The notes under the pieces are model-generated. The model worked only from the letters and a program-made list of their open reading frames with translations, was not told the DNA's origin and ran no database searches. Of a DNA stretch of 64,000 bases, positions 8,824 to 19,018 are shown in pieces. Origin of the DNA: CAZJHX01 sp964545715 (GTDB lineage: Bacteria > Myxococcota_A > UBA9042 > GCA-2863065). The position numbers were made by a program, and so were the translations under genes. The DNA lies in NCBI GenBank assembly GCA_964545715.1, contig CAZJHX010000026.1, positions 16,622 to 80,621 on the forward strand, read 5' to 3'. Every line of letters begins with the position of its first letter. Position 1 is the stretch's first letter.

Positions 8824-9504
8824 TCAAATCCCCCGAATGGCTCGGCGTTGCTCGTCGCCCATGTCCGCGCGCTCGGTGGCCACGTCCAGCAGCCGCGCAC
8901 CCTGGAACTTGGCGTTGACCAGGTTGCTGTCGCGCATGTCGACCTTGACGAGCAGCGCGTCGGTGAAGTCGGCGCCGTACAGATTGGCCGTGCTGAGGTC
9001 CACGTCGACGAGCACCGCGTTCTTGAAGCTGACGCCGCTGAGCTGCGCGTTGTCCATTCGCGGGTCTGCGAAGGTCGTGTGCATCAGCATCGCGCGTTCG
9101 AAGCTCGAGCCGTACAGGTCCACCCCGCTGAATTTGCTGTTCAGAATGCGGCTGCCCTGAAAAACGCTGTTGGTCAGGCGGCAGTCGTAAAAACGCGCCT
9201 GCTCCAGCAGGCAGCCGACGAACTGCGCCTCGATGAGCTCGCTGTTGAAAAAATTGCTGCCGCGCACGTGCGCCAGAGCGAAATTGGTCCCGCGAAGCAC
9301 CGCGCCGTTGAAGGAGACCTGATGGAGGGTGCCCTTGTGAAAGCTGACTCCGCCCAGGCCGACACTTTTGAAGCTGACCCGGTCGAGCAGGTACTCCTCG
9401 AAGCTCAGAACGGACAAATCCGTGCGCTGAATCAAGCAGCCGTCCAACGTTTGGTCGCGACAATGGTCGCGAACTTCGTGGAGGCTTTCGTACACGTTCT
9501 CCAT
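8824..9504 (-). CDS. Pentapeptide-repeat protein
   Basis: 226 residues; from residue 20 to about 205 the sequence follows the A(D/N)LXX rhythm every five residues, e.g. GVDLYGSSFERAMLMHTTF and STANLYGADFTDALLVKVDM. Such proteins form a right-handed square beta-helix and act as scaffolds or DNA-mimics (Qnr/MfpA protect gyrase). This copy lacks features that would mark it as a gyrase protector. It is first in a leftward operon and is divergent from the FHA/Ycf46 genes; the two divergons may be functionally linked. Confidence 0.8.
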   Translation of the reverse strand: MENVYESLHEVRDHCRDQTLDGCLIQRTDLSVLSFEEYLLDRVSFKSVGLGGVSFHKGTLHQVSFNGAVLRGTNFALAHVRGSNFFNSELIEAQFVGCLLEQARFYDCRLTNSVFQGSRILNSKFSGVDLYGSSFERAMLMHTTFADPRMDNAQLSGVSFKNAVLVDVDLSTANLYGADFTDALLVKVDMRDSNLVNAKFQGARLLDVATERADMGDEQRRAIRGI

Positions 9505-9567
9505 GCTGCAACTCCGCTAATCGAAGCGCCATCATAGCATTGCCGCAGAAGGGGTCGCCATCCCCCA

Positions 9568-9596
9568 TAGACAGCCGTGCCACGCCCCAATATAAT
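9568..9596 (+). promoter_or_regulatory. Sigma-70-type promoter for the FHA/Ycf46 operon
   Basis: TAGACA at 9568-9573 and a perfect TATAAT at 9591-9596 are separated by 17 bp. Transcription would begin near 9603, which excludes the earlier in-frame TTG at 9540 as the start of the FHA gene and favours the TTG at 9630. Confidence 0.65.
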
Positions 9597-9629
9597 CTCT
9601 CTCCCTGTAATCAGGTACGCACACACCAC

Positions 9630-11957
9630 TTGGCCAGACTCGAGTACATCGACAACGACGGAGGAAAAGCCGTCGTCAACTTACGCGAAGGCGAGAGCGT
9701 CAGCATTGGACGCAATCCGGGCTCGTCCATCCACACGACGAATCCGTCCGTTTCGCGTAACCACGGCCGTATCTACAAGAAGAACGGCGACTGGATCATC
9801 AAGGATCTGGGCAGCTCCAACGGGACGTACGTAAACGACGAGCCGGTGCAGCAGGTGCCGCTGTCGCCCGACGATCAGATCCGCTGCGGCGACTTTGTCA
9901 TTGGGTTTGTCAACGACGGTGAGTCGACGCCGGACACGCCGCGCGCCCCGGCGAAACAGAAGCGGCGGCGCGCTCGAGCCAGTACGCAGGCGCCGGGGAC
10001 AGGCGATCCGTTCGCGTTTAGTGAGGATGATCTGGAGGCGCCCTCTTCGGGGACGGGCAGCCGCGCGGTGTTGGAGCGGGCGACGGGTACCGGGCAGCGG
10101 ACGATGAAGCCCCGCATGATGAAGACGACCGACAACAAGATCCCCGTGCAGGACACGAAGGGCAAGGGTCGGAAGTCGCGCGACGCGGAGGAGAAACCGC
10201 GCTCACGAAGCCGTCCGTCGTCACCAACGCAGCTGCCGGATGACTCCGACAACTCGGTCGAGGCGCGGCGGGCGCGGCGTGACGCACGACGGGCCGAGCG
10301 GGAGGCGGCGCGCGCGGCGCGGGACAAGCGCGCGCAGGAGAAGGACGCGCCGGCCGCCGAGGAAGAGAGCCCCAGGCGCAGCAGCCGGCGGTCGGAGCGC
10401 AAGGAGCGTTCGGAGCGCAGTGAGCGGTCGGAGCGCAGTCGGCGGTCCGAGGCTGACGAGAAGCCGTCGCAGGCCGAGCGCAGGTCGGCGCGAAAAGAGT
10501 CGGCGCGAGAAGAGGCGCCGGCGCGCGGAGAGAAGCGGGCGCGCCGTCGTCAACGCGAAGAGAAGAAGCCGGAGCGGTCGAAAAACGAAGAGCGCCTGAT
10601 CCAGCAGATTCAAGAGCAGGCGGAAGAGCTGGATACGCTGACCCAGGAGGTCAAAGAGCGGCGCCGCATGGTCTCGGATCTGGAGGCCAAGCTCGACGAC
10701 ATGGAGAGTCGGGCCACCCGGTACGAGGTCGAGCTGGACTCGATTACCGAGAAGTACGTCCAGATCAAGGATCAGCTCACGCTCAGCAAAGAGCGCCTGG
10801 ACGAGACCCGCGAAGAGCTGGCGGAGAAGGATGACAAGGTCTTCTCGCTGGAGAGCCGCGCCAGTGAGCTGGACAGCGAGCTCGAGCTGGCCCGAGACCG
10901 CGCGCTGGGCTCGCAGGAGGCCACGGCCAACTTCAAGATCAAGCTGACGCAGAAAGACCGCCAGATCGAGGAGCTGCAGCGGCAATACGATCTGATGGAG
11001 TTCGAGTTCCGGGCGGTGAAAGACGAGATGGCCGCCCTGGCCGAGAACCACAACGACAACGCCGGTGACAGCCAGAAGCTGGAGCGGAAGGTCAACCAGC
11101 TGCGCGAGATCATCGCGGACAAAGAGAACGTGGTCAGCGAGCTGCGCCTGGAGCTGGAGAACAAGGATATCGAGATCCGCCAGATCCGCATGGGCATGGG
11201 GATGACGGATCTCGAGGACGAGAAGCGCAAGCTGCTCGAGGACTACTACGAGAAGAACCGCGAGGCGGACTCACTTCGCGACGAGAACACGAAGCTTCAG
11301 ATCCAGTTCAAGGGGCTGGAGGAGAAGCAGGACGAGCTGGAAGAGGAGCTCAAGCGCAAGGCTGAGGCGTACGCCGACATTACCGCGCATCCCGATTACA
11401 AGGCCAAGGTTCGCGAGACCAAGCGTCTGGAAGAGCGGGTGGCGGAGATCGAAGGCGATCTGGCCAGCGCCGAGGACCGGCTGGGCGAGTTTACGGCCGA
11501 GGATCGCAAGCGATTGCAGGGTGAGGTGGCGTTCTTCAAGCGGAAGAGCGCGACGATCGAGGACAAGCTGGGGCGCGCCGAGACCCTGGTCGGCGAGCTG
11601 GAGGAGCAGCTTGCGGCTGCTGAGGAGGCTGCCGCAGAGCCGCCGCCGCCGGCGCCCGCACCTGAGCCGGCAGGCGTGTCGGCCGAGGAGCTGGACTCGA
11701 AGCTGGAGGAGCTCAAAAGTGGCCTCACAGACGAGCTGGAGGGCGTCTACGAGATGTTCATCCAGTGGCGCAGCAATTTCTCGTTGTTCAAGACCTACCT
11801 GGGCGAAGTCGAGTCGGCTATCGAGGGGCTGGGTGGCGGTGACAAGGAGAGCGCCAACGAGGCGATGGAGTCGGTGAACGACCTGCTGAGGGTGGTCGAC
11901 TCGGACGCCAAGGCGCTGAAGCGCGGTCTGAACAAGTTCAAGAAGAAGGTCCAGTAG
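9630..11957 (+). CDS. FHA-domain coiled-coil protein
   Basis: About 775 residues from the TTG at 9630, chosen because the promoter lies downstream of the earlier TTG at 9540 and the FHA fold begins right at ARLEYIDNDGG. The FHA domain occupies roughly residues 1-95 with the phosphothreonine-binding motifs SIGRNPGSSI, SRNHGRI and DLGSSNGTYVN intact. It is followed by a 220-residue Arg/Glu/Ser-rich disordered region containing RSERSER-type repeats. About 300 residues of continuous coiled coil come next, then a Pro-rich hinge and a final helical domain. FHA domains bind pThr peptides, so this is likely a phosphorylation-responsive scaffold. It lies 15 bp upstream of the Ycf46-like ATPase, pointing to a shared complex. 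Confidence 0.8.
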   Translation: MARLEYIDNDGGKAVVNLREGESVSIGRNPGSSIHTTNPSVSRNHGRIYKKNGDWIIKDLGSSNGTYVNDEPVQQVPLSPDDQIRCGDFVIGFVNDGESTPDTPRAPAKQKRRRARASTQAPGTGDPFAFSEDDLEAPSSGTGSRAVLERATGTGQRTMKPRMMKTTDNKIPVQDTKGKGRKSRDAEEKPRSRSRPSSPTQLPDDSDNSVEARRARRDARRAEREAARAARDKRAQEKDAPAAEEESPRRSSRRSERKERSERSERSERSRRSEADEKPSQAERRSARKESAREEAPARGEKRARRRQREEKKPERSKNEERLIQQIQEQAEELDTLTQEVKERRRMVSDLEAKLDDMESRATRYEVELDSITEKYVQIKDQLTLSKERLDETREELAEKDDKVFSLESRASELDSELELARDRALGSQEATANFKIKLTQKDRQIEELQRQYDLMEFEFRAVKDEMAALAENHNDNAGDSQKLERKVNQLREIIADKENVVSELRLELENKDIEIRQIRMGMGMTDLEDEKRKLLEDYYEKNREADSLRDENTKLQIQFKGLEEKQDELEEELKRKAEAYADITAHPDYKAKVRETKRLEERVAEIEGDLASAEDRLGEFTAEDRKRLQGEVAFFKRKSATIEDKLGRAETLVGELEEQLAAAEEAAAEPPPPAPAPEPAGVSAEELDSKLEELKSGLTDELEGVYEMFIQWRSNFSLFKTYLGEVESAIEGLGGGDKESANEAMESVNDLLRVVDSDAKALKRGLNKFKKKVQ

Positions 11958-11972
11958 CATCAAGGAGCACAT

Positions 11973-13586
11973 ATGAGCAGCCAAACACCGGCCCGCGAGG
12001 AGCTGACCGGAACGTCGCGGGAGATCGAAGACCTCATTCGCGCCCGGTACATCCTCATCTACGTGGTTTCTGCCGAGGAGAAGCGTGTCGAGGACGCGCT
12101 GTTGAAGGTCGGCAACAACCGCAAGCGCAAGGTGCTGGCGTGGTCGTGCACCGAGGGCCTGGAGGCCGTCGATGGGACCGAGTCGTTTCAGGACATTCGC
12201 GATCCGCTGCGTGCGCTGGAGTTCATCGCCAAGTACGAGGATGACGCCATCTTTGTGCTGCGCGACTTCCACCCGTACCTGAAGGATCCGACTGTTACGC
12301 GCCGGCTGCGGGACCTGAACCGCGACTTCAAGCGCGGTAGCAACTACAAGCGCAACATCGTGCTGCTGTCGGGCATCTTGAACGTGCCGATGGAGATCGA
12401 GAAGGACCTGGCGGTCGTGGACTTTGAGCTGCCCGACCGCGATGACATCGAGCACATCGTCGACAAGATGATGACCTCGCTGTCGCACCTGCCGATGGAC
12501 GCGCGCACGGACCCGCAGAAGAAGCGGCGCGTGGTTGAGGGGGCGCTCGGTCTGACGGCCGAGGAGGCGGAGAACGTCTTCTCCAAGTCGATCATCCGCT
12601 GCAAGGACTTCGACCTGGACGTGATCGTCAACGAGAAGAAGACGATCATTCGCAAGAGCGGGATCCTCGAGTTTTACGAGACGCACATGGACATGAGCAG
12701 CGTCGGTGGTCTCGACGTGCTCAAAGACTGGTTCCAGAAGCGCAGCCGCGCGTTTGAGGACGACGCCCGGGCGTTTGGTCTGCCGATGCCGAAAGGGCTG
12801 CTGCTGCTGGGTATCCCCGGCTGCGGTAAGTCGCTGACCGCGAAGGCGCTGGGCCATCAGTGGCAGGTGCCGCTGTTGCGCCTGGACGTCGGCAAGGTGT
12901 TTGCCGGGCTGGTCGGTCAGTCCGAAGAGAACATGCGCAAGGCGATCAAGACCGCGGAGGCCGTGGCGCCGTGCATCCTGTGGCTGGACGAGCTGGAGAA
13001 GGGCTTCAGCGGGTCGTCGTCGTCGGGTTCGACCGATGGCGGTACGACGGCGCGCGTGTTCGCCAGCTTCCTGACCTGGCTGCAGGACAAAGAGTCGCCG
13101 GTGTTCGTGGTGGCGACGGCCAACAACGTGCACTCGCTGCCGCCGGAGCTCCTTCGTAAGGGCCGCTTCGACGAGATCTTCTTTGTCGATCTGCCGACTC
13201 AGGAGGAGCGCGGGACGATCTTCAAGATCCACATCCGCAAGAAGAACCGCGACCCGGATATGTTCGACCTGGACCAGATCATCGCGGCGACGCAGGGCTT
13301 CAGTGGCTCGGAGATCGAGCAGGCGCTGATCAGCTGCCTGTACGACCTGTTTGAGGACGGGTTGAACTTCAAGGTGGCGGAGATCGAGAGCACCGAGTAC
13401 AGCGAGGCGATCGCCTTCAACACGGAGCGGATGGTCACCAGCTGTAAGGAGATCATCCCGCTCAGCTACACTATGAAGGAGATGATCGACGGCATGCGCG
13501 ACTGGTCGAGATCCCGCGCGCGTGCGGCGTCGACCACGACGACTGAGGCGGTCGACGAAGCGGCCACGCGGCAATTGGAGATCTGA
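11973..13586 (+). CDS. ycf46: Ycf46-like AAA+ ATPase
   Basis: 537 residues, ATG preceded by AAGGAG. The C-terminal half is an AAA+ module: Walker A GIPGCGKS at residues 280-287, Walker B LWLDE at 336-340, and the highly characteristic blocks WQVPLLRLDVGKVFAGLVG, FVVATANNV and LRKGRFDEIFFVDLP, which match the cyanobacterial/plastid Ycf46 family rather than FtsH or ClpX. The N-terminal 240 residues correspond to the Ycf46-specific domain. Its role in bacteria is poorly defined. It overlaps by 1 bp the Ycf35-like gene, its usual partner, and follows an FHA scaffold. Confidence 0.88.
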   Translation: MSSQTPAREELTGTSREIEDLIRARYILIYVVSAEEKRVEDALLKVGNNRKRKVLAWSCTEGLEAVDGTESFQDIRDPLRALEFIAKYEDDAIFVLRDFHPYLKDPTVTRRLRDLNRDFKRGSNYKRNIVLLSGILNVPMEIEKDLAVVDFELPDRDDIEHIVDKMMTSLSHLPMDARTDPQKKRRVVEGALGLTAEEAENVFSKSIIRCKDFDLDVIVNEKKTIIRKSGILEFYETHMDMSSVGGLDVLKDWFQKRSRAFEDDARAFGLPMPKGLLLLGIPGCGKSLTAKALGHQWQVPLLRLDVGKVFAGLVGQSEENMRKAIKTAEAVAPCILWLDELEKGFSGSSSSGSTDGGTTARVFASFLTWLQDKESPVFVVATANNVHSLPPELLRKGRFDEIFFVDLPTQEERGTIFKIHIRKKNRDPDMFDLDQIIAATQGFSGSEIEQALISCLYDLFEDGLNFKVAEIESTEYSEAIAFNTERMVTSCKEIIPLSYTMKEMIDGMRDWSRSRARAASTTTTEAVDEAATRQLEI

Positions 13587-13990
13587 TGAGTCACTTCACT
13601 ACGGTCGAGACCAAGATCAAGGACCTGCTGATGCTCAAGCGGGCTCTGAAGGACCTGAACATTCAGTTCTCGGAGCAGACGGAAGAGCAGAAGTGCTACG
13701 TCAAGGGCTACCAGGGCCAGACGACGGACGCCAAGATGTCCATCCACATCTCGAAGTCGTACGACATCGGGGTGAAGGTGGACGCCAACGGCAATGTCGG
13801 ATTTGTGGCGGACTGGTGGGGCGTCGAGACCACCAAGGGGTGGTCGGAAGAGGAGTTCCTGCAGAAGGTCACGCGCAAGTACAGCTACCACAAGGTGATG
13901 CAAGAGGTAGAGGACCGCGGGTACACGCTTGAGACGGAAGAAGTGAAAGAGGACGAGACCATCCAAATCCGCGTCCGGACGTGGGGTTGA
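13586..13990 (+). CDS. ycf35: Ycf35-like DUF1257 protein
   Basis: 134 residues starting at an ATG that overlaps the ATPase stop (ATGA region). It opens with MSHFTTVETKIKDLLMLKRAL and contains YVKGYQGQT, SYDIGVKVD and the C-terminal FLQKVTRKYSYHKV block, all hallmarks of the DUF1257 family that includes plastid Ycf35. No enzymatic motif is known. Its placement between the Ycf46-like ATPase and a DUF2997 gene reproduces a recurring bacterial gene set, so a joint complex is likely. Confidence 0.88.
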   Translation: MSHFTTVETKIKDLLMLKRALKDLNIQFSEQTEEQKCYVKGYQGQTTDAKMSIHISKSYDIGVKVDANGNVGFVADWWGVETTKGWSEEEFLQKVTRKYSYHKVMQEVEDRGYTLETEEVKEDETIQIRVRTWG

Positions 13991-13994
13991 GACC

Positions 13995-14195
13995 GTGAAA
14001 AAGACCGAGATCATCTTCGACATCGATTCCAACGGAAACATCACCATCACGGTCGAGGGCGCCAAGGGCAAGAGCTGTGAAGAGCTGACCAAGCAGCTGG
14101 AAGAGGCGCTTGGGACCGTGACGGCGCGCGAGCACACGTCTGAGTACTACCAGGAAGAAGAGAAGGCCGCGCTGAAGATCACGCTGGGTGACTGA
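13995..14195 (+). CDS. DUF2997 small protein
   Basis: 66 residues from a GTG start 4 bp after the Ycf35-like stop. The sequence MKKTEIIFDIDSNGNITITV, the G(A)KGKSCEELTKQLEEALG helix and the following T(S)EYY tail fit the DUF2997 family, a small partner usually adjacent to DUF1257 genes. It is probably a two-layer alpha/beta protein binding one of the neighbouring proteins. The start is set by spacing and translational coupling. Confidence 0.8.
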   Translation: MKKTEIIFDIDSNGNITITVEGAKGKSCEELTKQLEEALGTVTAREHTSEYYQEEEKAALKITLGD

Positions 14196-14846
14196 GGAGT
14201 TTACCCCGACGCTGTGGCGGCATCTGGAGTCGCGCCACCCGGAGCTGAACCTGGCTCACGACGAGGTGAAGCGGCGGTTCTGGTCCATTCAAGCCGGCAT
14301 CAAGTCTGAGTCCCTGGTGGGCGAGTTCATCGACGTGACTCCCGATGTGCTGGCCAACGAGGTCGCAGAGCGCGCGGCGCAGCGCCCCGGGATGATCAAG
14401 GAGCATCGCGAAGGGGACAAGGAGCTTGAGTACGACACGATGCTCGTCGGCAAGATGGAGCGGACGTGTCCTCAGTTCAACCTGCGCAACGTCGCGCGCG
14501 CGATTCTGGAGATCGACATGGAGTGGACGGAGTGGGGCAAGATCGAGCTGCCCGACCGCCACGGCTTTGAGGCCGATCTGGAGGAGGTCCGGACGGCGAG
14601 GGTCGAGCCGCCGGTGTTCCTGACCGAGGAGTACTCATCGCTGGCGAACAGGGCGCTGCAGGAGGACCTGTTCGAGGTCTTCTTCGGCAACGACTGGGAG
14701 CAGTGGTACGGCGAGGACAAGAAGCGCGCGATGGGCGCGATGTGGCTCTACAAACCCGAGGACGGCGGCAAGCGGACGCGTCCCTGGCCGGATATCCAAA
14801 TCACAGAGCATAAGTATTGGAAGGGGCGCCTCATCACCGAGGAGTT

Positions 14847-14850
<4 letters not shown>
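14188..14850 (+). CDS. Hypothetical protein linked to the Ycf46/Ycf35 operon
   Basis: 220 residues from a GTG that overlaps the DUF2997 stop by 8 bp, so translation is coupled. It is soluble, acidic and rich in Trp in its C-terminal half (NDWEQWYGEDKKRAMGAMWL). I recognise no domain. The stop TAA overlaps the stop of the convergent NtrC-type gene by 3 bp. Because it is fused by overlap to three conserved genes, it is the least characterised candidate member of that system. Confidence 0.75.
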
Positions 14851-16211
<1,361 letters not shown>

Positions 16212-16226
16212 TAGCGAGGAGGACTC

Positions 16227-17711
16227 CTAAATGCGGTTTTCCTTCCAGGTGCCCTGGCGGAACTTCCATGTCATTACAGCCGCCAGCAGCAGGATATACG
16301 TCAGGGCGGCGGCCCATATTCCGACGAGGCCGCCGTCGAGCGTGATGCCGAAGAGATAGGCGACCGGAATGAGGCAGCCCAGGTGCAAGACGAGCTCCGC
16401 GACCATGACGAAGACGGTGACGCCGGCGCCGAAGAGCGACTGCGCCAGGATCATGCCGAACGCGATCGGTGCCGCGCTCAGGCCCATCAGGCGCAGGGCG
16501 TCGTGAGCGGCCGTTACGACCTTGGGATCCGGGTTGAACCAGCCGGAGATGGTGTCGGGGAAGAGCACGATCAGCAGGCCGAGACATGCCATGAAGTAGG
16601 CGCCGATCTTAACGGACTCCCAGCCGTATCGCTCTGCGAGATCGGGCTTGCGGGCGCCCAGCGATTGGCCGACCAGCGTGGCGGTGGCTTGTCCAAAGGC
16701 CATGCACGTCATGAAGACCACGCTCATGATGTCCATGATGACTTTGGTCGCGGCGGTGTAGACGGGCGGGTTGGCCTCTACGATTTTGGTGCGCAGATCG
16801 GCGGTCCAGACGGCGGCGGACTCCTGAGTGAAGATGCCTGTGTTGAGGGTGGAGTACTCGGGCATGCCCTGGACGGCGGCGGTTACTGTGGCCGCGTCCA
16901 GCCAGCCGACGATGGTGATGAAGACGGCAAAGCCGGTCATGACGAAGAGCGTGGCCAGGCCGCCGGGGATGCCGATTTTGACGACGCTGGCGATAACGGA
17001 CCAGTCGAAGCTGCGGCGAGCGTACAAGCCGTATTTGCGGCGGGTTTTGCCGACGACCGAGTAGTAGATCATGATCGCCAGACCGATGAAGGTGGCGATG
17101 AGCGAGGCGAGGCCGGCGCCGGCCACGTACATCTGCGGGAAGGGCCCGATGCCGAAGATGAGGCAGTAGTTGAGAACGACGTTGGCCACGTTCATGACGA
17201 TGGCCGCGTGCATGTGGACTTTGGTGGAGCCGATGCCGTCGAAGAAGCCTTTGTAGACGATGGTGAGGACCATCGAGACGACGCCGATAAAGCGGTACGT
17301 GCAGTATTGGACGCCGAACCTGACCACGCTCGGATTCGAGTGCAAATACGGATAAAAATCGGCGAGCGTGTAGAGCACCGCGGCGCTGGCGATGAGCGAG
17401 ACGATGCCGGCAAAGGCGACTGCGTTGTTGAGGACGGCCCCAGCCCGCTTGTGTTGGCCTTCGCCGAAGCGACGCGCCGAGAGGGCTTGCGTACCAACCG
17501 AGACGGAAGAGATCAGTCCGCCGACAGCCCACATGAGGATGAGGCTGATCGCGATCGCGCTCTGTCCGGCGATGCTGTACTCCGAGGGGAGCCGCCCGAC
17601 CATGATCGTATCGACCAGGTTGATGGCGGTCTGTGTGAGCATCGCGATCGTGACAGGGTAGGCGAGTCGCAGAATGCGCTTACCGAGCGTCCGGTCCACT
17701 GAGAACGTCAC
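16227..17711 (-). CDS. MATE family efflux transporter
   Basis: 494 residues from a GTG start, with about 12 hydrophobic helices and the MATE two-lobe pattern: LAYPVTIAMLTQTAINLVDTIMVGRL in lobe one and GQATATLVGQSLGARKPDLA in lobe two. MATE proteins exchange Na+ or H+ for organic cations or drugs. Unusual: about 40 hydrophilic residues around positions 280-320 are inserted between the helices that start lobe two, where most family members go straight into the next helix. The gene is 15 bp upstream of the sigma-54 regulator on the same strand and may be co-transcribed. Confidence 0.88.
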   Translation of the reverse strand: MTFSVDRTLGKRILRLAYPVTIAMLTQTAINLVDTIMVGRLPSEYSIAGQSAIAISLILMWAVGGLISSVSVGTQALSARRFGEGQHKRAGAVLNNAVAFAGIVSLIASAAVLYTLADFYPYLHSNPSVVRFGVQYCTYRFIGVVSMVLTIVYKGFFDGIGSTKVHMHAAIVMNVANVVLNYCLIFGIGPFPQMYVAGAGLASLIATFIGLAIMIYYSVVGKTRRKYGLYARRSFDWSVIASVVKIGIPGGLATLFVMTGFAVFITIVGWLDAATVTAAVQGMPEYSTLNTGIFTQESAAVWTADLRTKIVEANPPVYTAATKVIMDIMSVVFMTCMAFGQATATLVGQSLGARKPDLAERYGWESVKIGAYFMACLGLLIVLFPDTISGWFNPDPKVVTAAHDALRLMGLSAAPIAFGMILAQSLFGAGVTVFVMVAELVLHLGCLIPVAYLFGITLDGGLVGIWAAALTYILLLAAVMTWKFRQGTWKENRI

Positions 17712-17785
17712 AGCGCCCGGACGTTATGCTCGACCGGCTTGGAAAGCAAGCTTCGGCCGTTCCGCGACCTGACGGTGCAGCGAAT

Positions 17786-17815
17786 TTGACTTTGCGGAAG
17801 CGGGCGTTTTATAGC
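17786..17815 (+). promoter_or_regulatory. Putative promoter of the small Cys-rich lipoprotein
   Basis: TTGACT at 17786-17791 and TATAGC at 17810-17815 lie 18 bp apart, 31 bp before the ATG. Confidence 0.45.
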
Positions 17816-17845
17816 TGGGTTCCACCGAACACTGAGGAGAGAAAA

Positions 17846-18115
17846 ATGAAGGTATTTAAGCTATTGATGGCGACGCTTGGTTTGGTTGCTCTTCTGCTGG
17901 TCAGCACCAGCTGTGGCAACGAGCCGGCGCCCGAGCAGCGCGTTGAGTGCACCAAGGATGCCGACTGCAACAAGAACGACAAGTGCCGCGTGTGCTCGTC
18001 CGACAAGTGCGTCAAGAAGTCCGACTGCTGTACGACCGACCTGGAGTGCACCGGCGGCGAGCGCTGCTGGAACGTGCCCGGGAAAGCCTACGGCAAGTGC
18101 GGCGCCGCCAAGTAG
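17846..18115 (+). CDS. Small Cys-rich lipoprotein
   Basis: 89 residues from the ATG at 17846, preceded by GAGGAGAG; an open frame extends upstream but has no signal. The signal peptide ends in a lipobox (VSTSC). The mature part carries ten further cysteines in a disulfide-rich pattern, C-x5-C-x5-C-x2-C, with the CC and CWNV pair also found in the Pal lipoprotein immediately downstream (shared pattern: CC, C.GG.RCWNV.G, G.CGA). It looks like a stand-alone copy of that module. It is probably outer-membrane anchored and periplasmic or surface located; the binding partner is unknown. Confidence 0.8.
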   Translation: MKVFKLLMATLGLVALLLVSTSCGNEPAPEQRVECTKDADCNKNDKCRVCSSDKCVKKSDCCTTDLECTGGERCWNVPGKAYGKCGAAK

Positions 18116-18134
18116 CGACCGTTACCCAACACCG

Positions 18135-18163
18135 TTGACTCCTAACGGCCCTTCCGCTACGGT
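18135..18163 (+). promoter_or_regulatory. Putative promoter of pal
   Basis: TTGACT at 18135-18140 and TACGGT at 18158-18163, spacer 17 bp. The -10 lies inside an 8-bp inverted repeat (GCGACCGT at 18115-18122 and ACGGTCGC at 18159-18166). Confidence 0.4.
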
Positions 18164-18232
18164 CGCGCAGATCACGCGTGGGGGCTTTTAAGTGTGCGTG
18201 TCGATTGGGAATTAAACCTGGAGTGGAGCGCA

Positions 18233-19003
18233 ATGATCACGGGTAAGAACCTCGCAAAGCTGGTCGGTTTGGTGCTGCTTCTGCTGCCGTTTGCGGCATG
18301 CGGACCGACGTATCCGAACTGCGATACGGACCAGCACTGTGTCGAGAAGAACGAGGTCTGTGTCAACGGCCTGTGCAAGCAGTGTCGGGACGACTCTCAG
18401 TGCAACGCCGCAGATCCTTGTGGTGCGTGTCTGGGTAACGCCTGTGGCCGCCGCTCCGGCTGCTGCACCAGTGATGCGGACTGCCCCGGCGGTCGCTGCT
18501 GGAACGTGGCGGGCACCAACGCGGGCCAGTGCGGCGCGCAGTGCAACCCTCAGCACCCGTGTCCGGCTGGACAGCGGTGCAACGCGCAGGGCAACTGCGT
18601 ACCTGACAGCCAGTGCAGCGCTTCGGTGCCGTGCCCGCCCGGTCAGCGTTGCGATAACGGCCAGTGCGTTCAGGCGTGCAGCCTGCAGGCGGTCAACTTC
18701 GACTTCAACGAGAGTCGGATTCGTCTCGACCAGCAGGACACGATCAACGCCAATGGCGACTGCATCAAGACCAACGGCAAGTCCGTACGCGTCGAGGGGC
18801 ACTGCGATGAGCGAGGCACCGAGGAGTACAACATGGCGCTCGGTGAGCGTCGTGCGTCGAGCTCCAAGCGGTACCTGAAGAACCTGGGCATCTCCAGTAG
18901 CTCGATGCGCACCATCAGCTACGGCGAGGAGAAGCCGGTCTGCACGTCGAGCAACGAGAGTTGCTGGTCGCAGAACCGCCGCGCCGAGTTCGTCTTCGAG
19001 TAA
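18233..19003 (+). CDS. pal: Pal lipoprotein with N-terminal Cys-rich region
   Basis: 256 residues from the ATG at 18233 (GGAG upstream); an earlier in-frame ATG lacks a signal peptide. The lipobox is PFAAC. Residues about 25-160 hold tandem disulfide-rich units (C-x5-C-x6-C patterns and two CPPGQRC/CPAGQRC-type units), absent from ordinary Pal. The C-terminus is a complete OmpA-like peptidoglycan-binding domain: VNFDFNESRI, VEGHCDERGTEEYN, LGERRASSSKRYL and the final SQNRRAEFVF. Pal tethers the outer membrane to peptidoglycan and helps constriction. The usual Tol genes are not nearby, but cpoB follows 15 bp downstream. Confidence 0.88.
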   Translation: MITGKNLAKLVGLVLLLLPFAACGPTYPNCDTDQHCVEKNEVCVNGLCKQCRDDSQCNAADPCGACLGNACGRRSGCCTSDADCPGGRCWNVAGTNAGQCGAQCNPQHPCPAGQRCNAQGNCVPDSQCSASVPCPPGQRCDNGQCVQACSLQAVNFDFNESRIRLDQQDTINANGDCIKTNGKSVRVEGHCDERGTEEYNMALGERRASSSKRYLKNLGISSSSMRTISYGEEKPVCTSSNESCWSQNRRAEFVFE

Positions 19004-19018
19004 TCCGTAGGCACTGCC

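Noticed and set aside
9540..9629. TTG at 9540 as start of the FHA gene
   Set aside because: It lies upstream of a well-formed promoter, and the intervening residues do not belong to the FHA fold.
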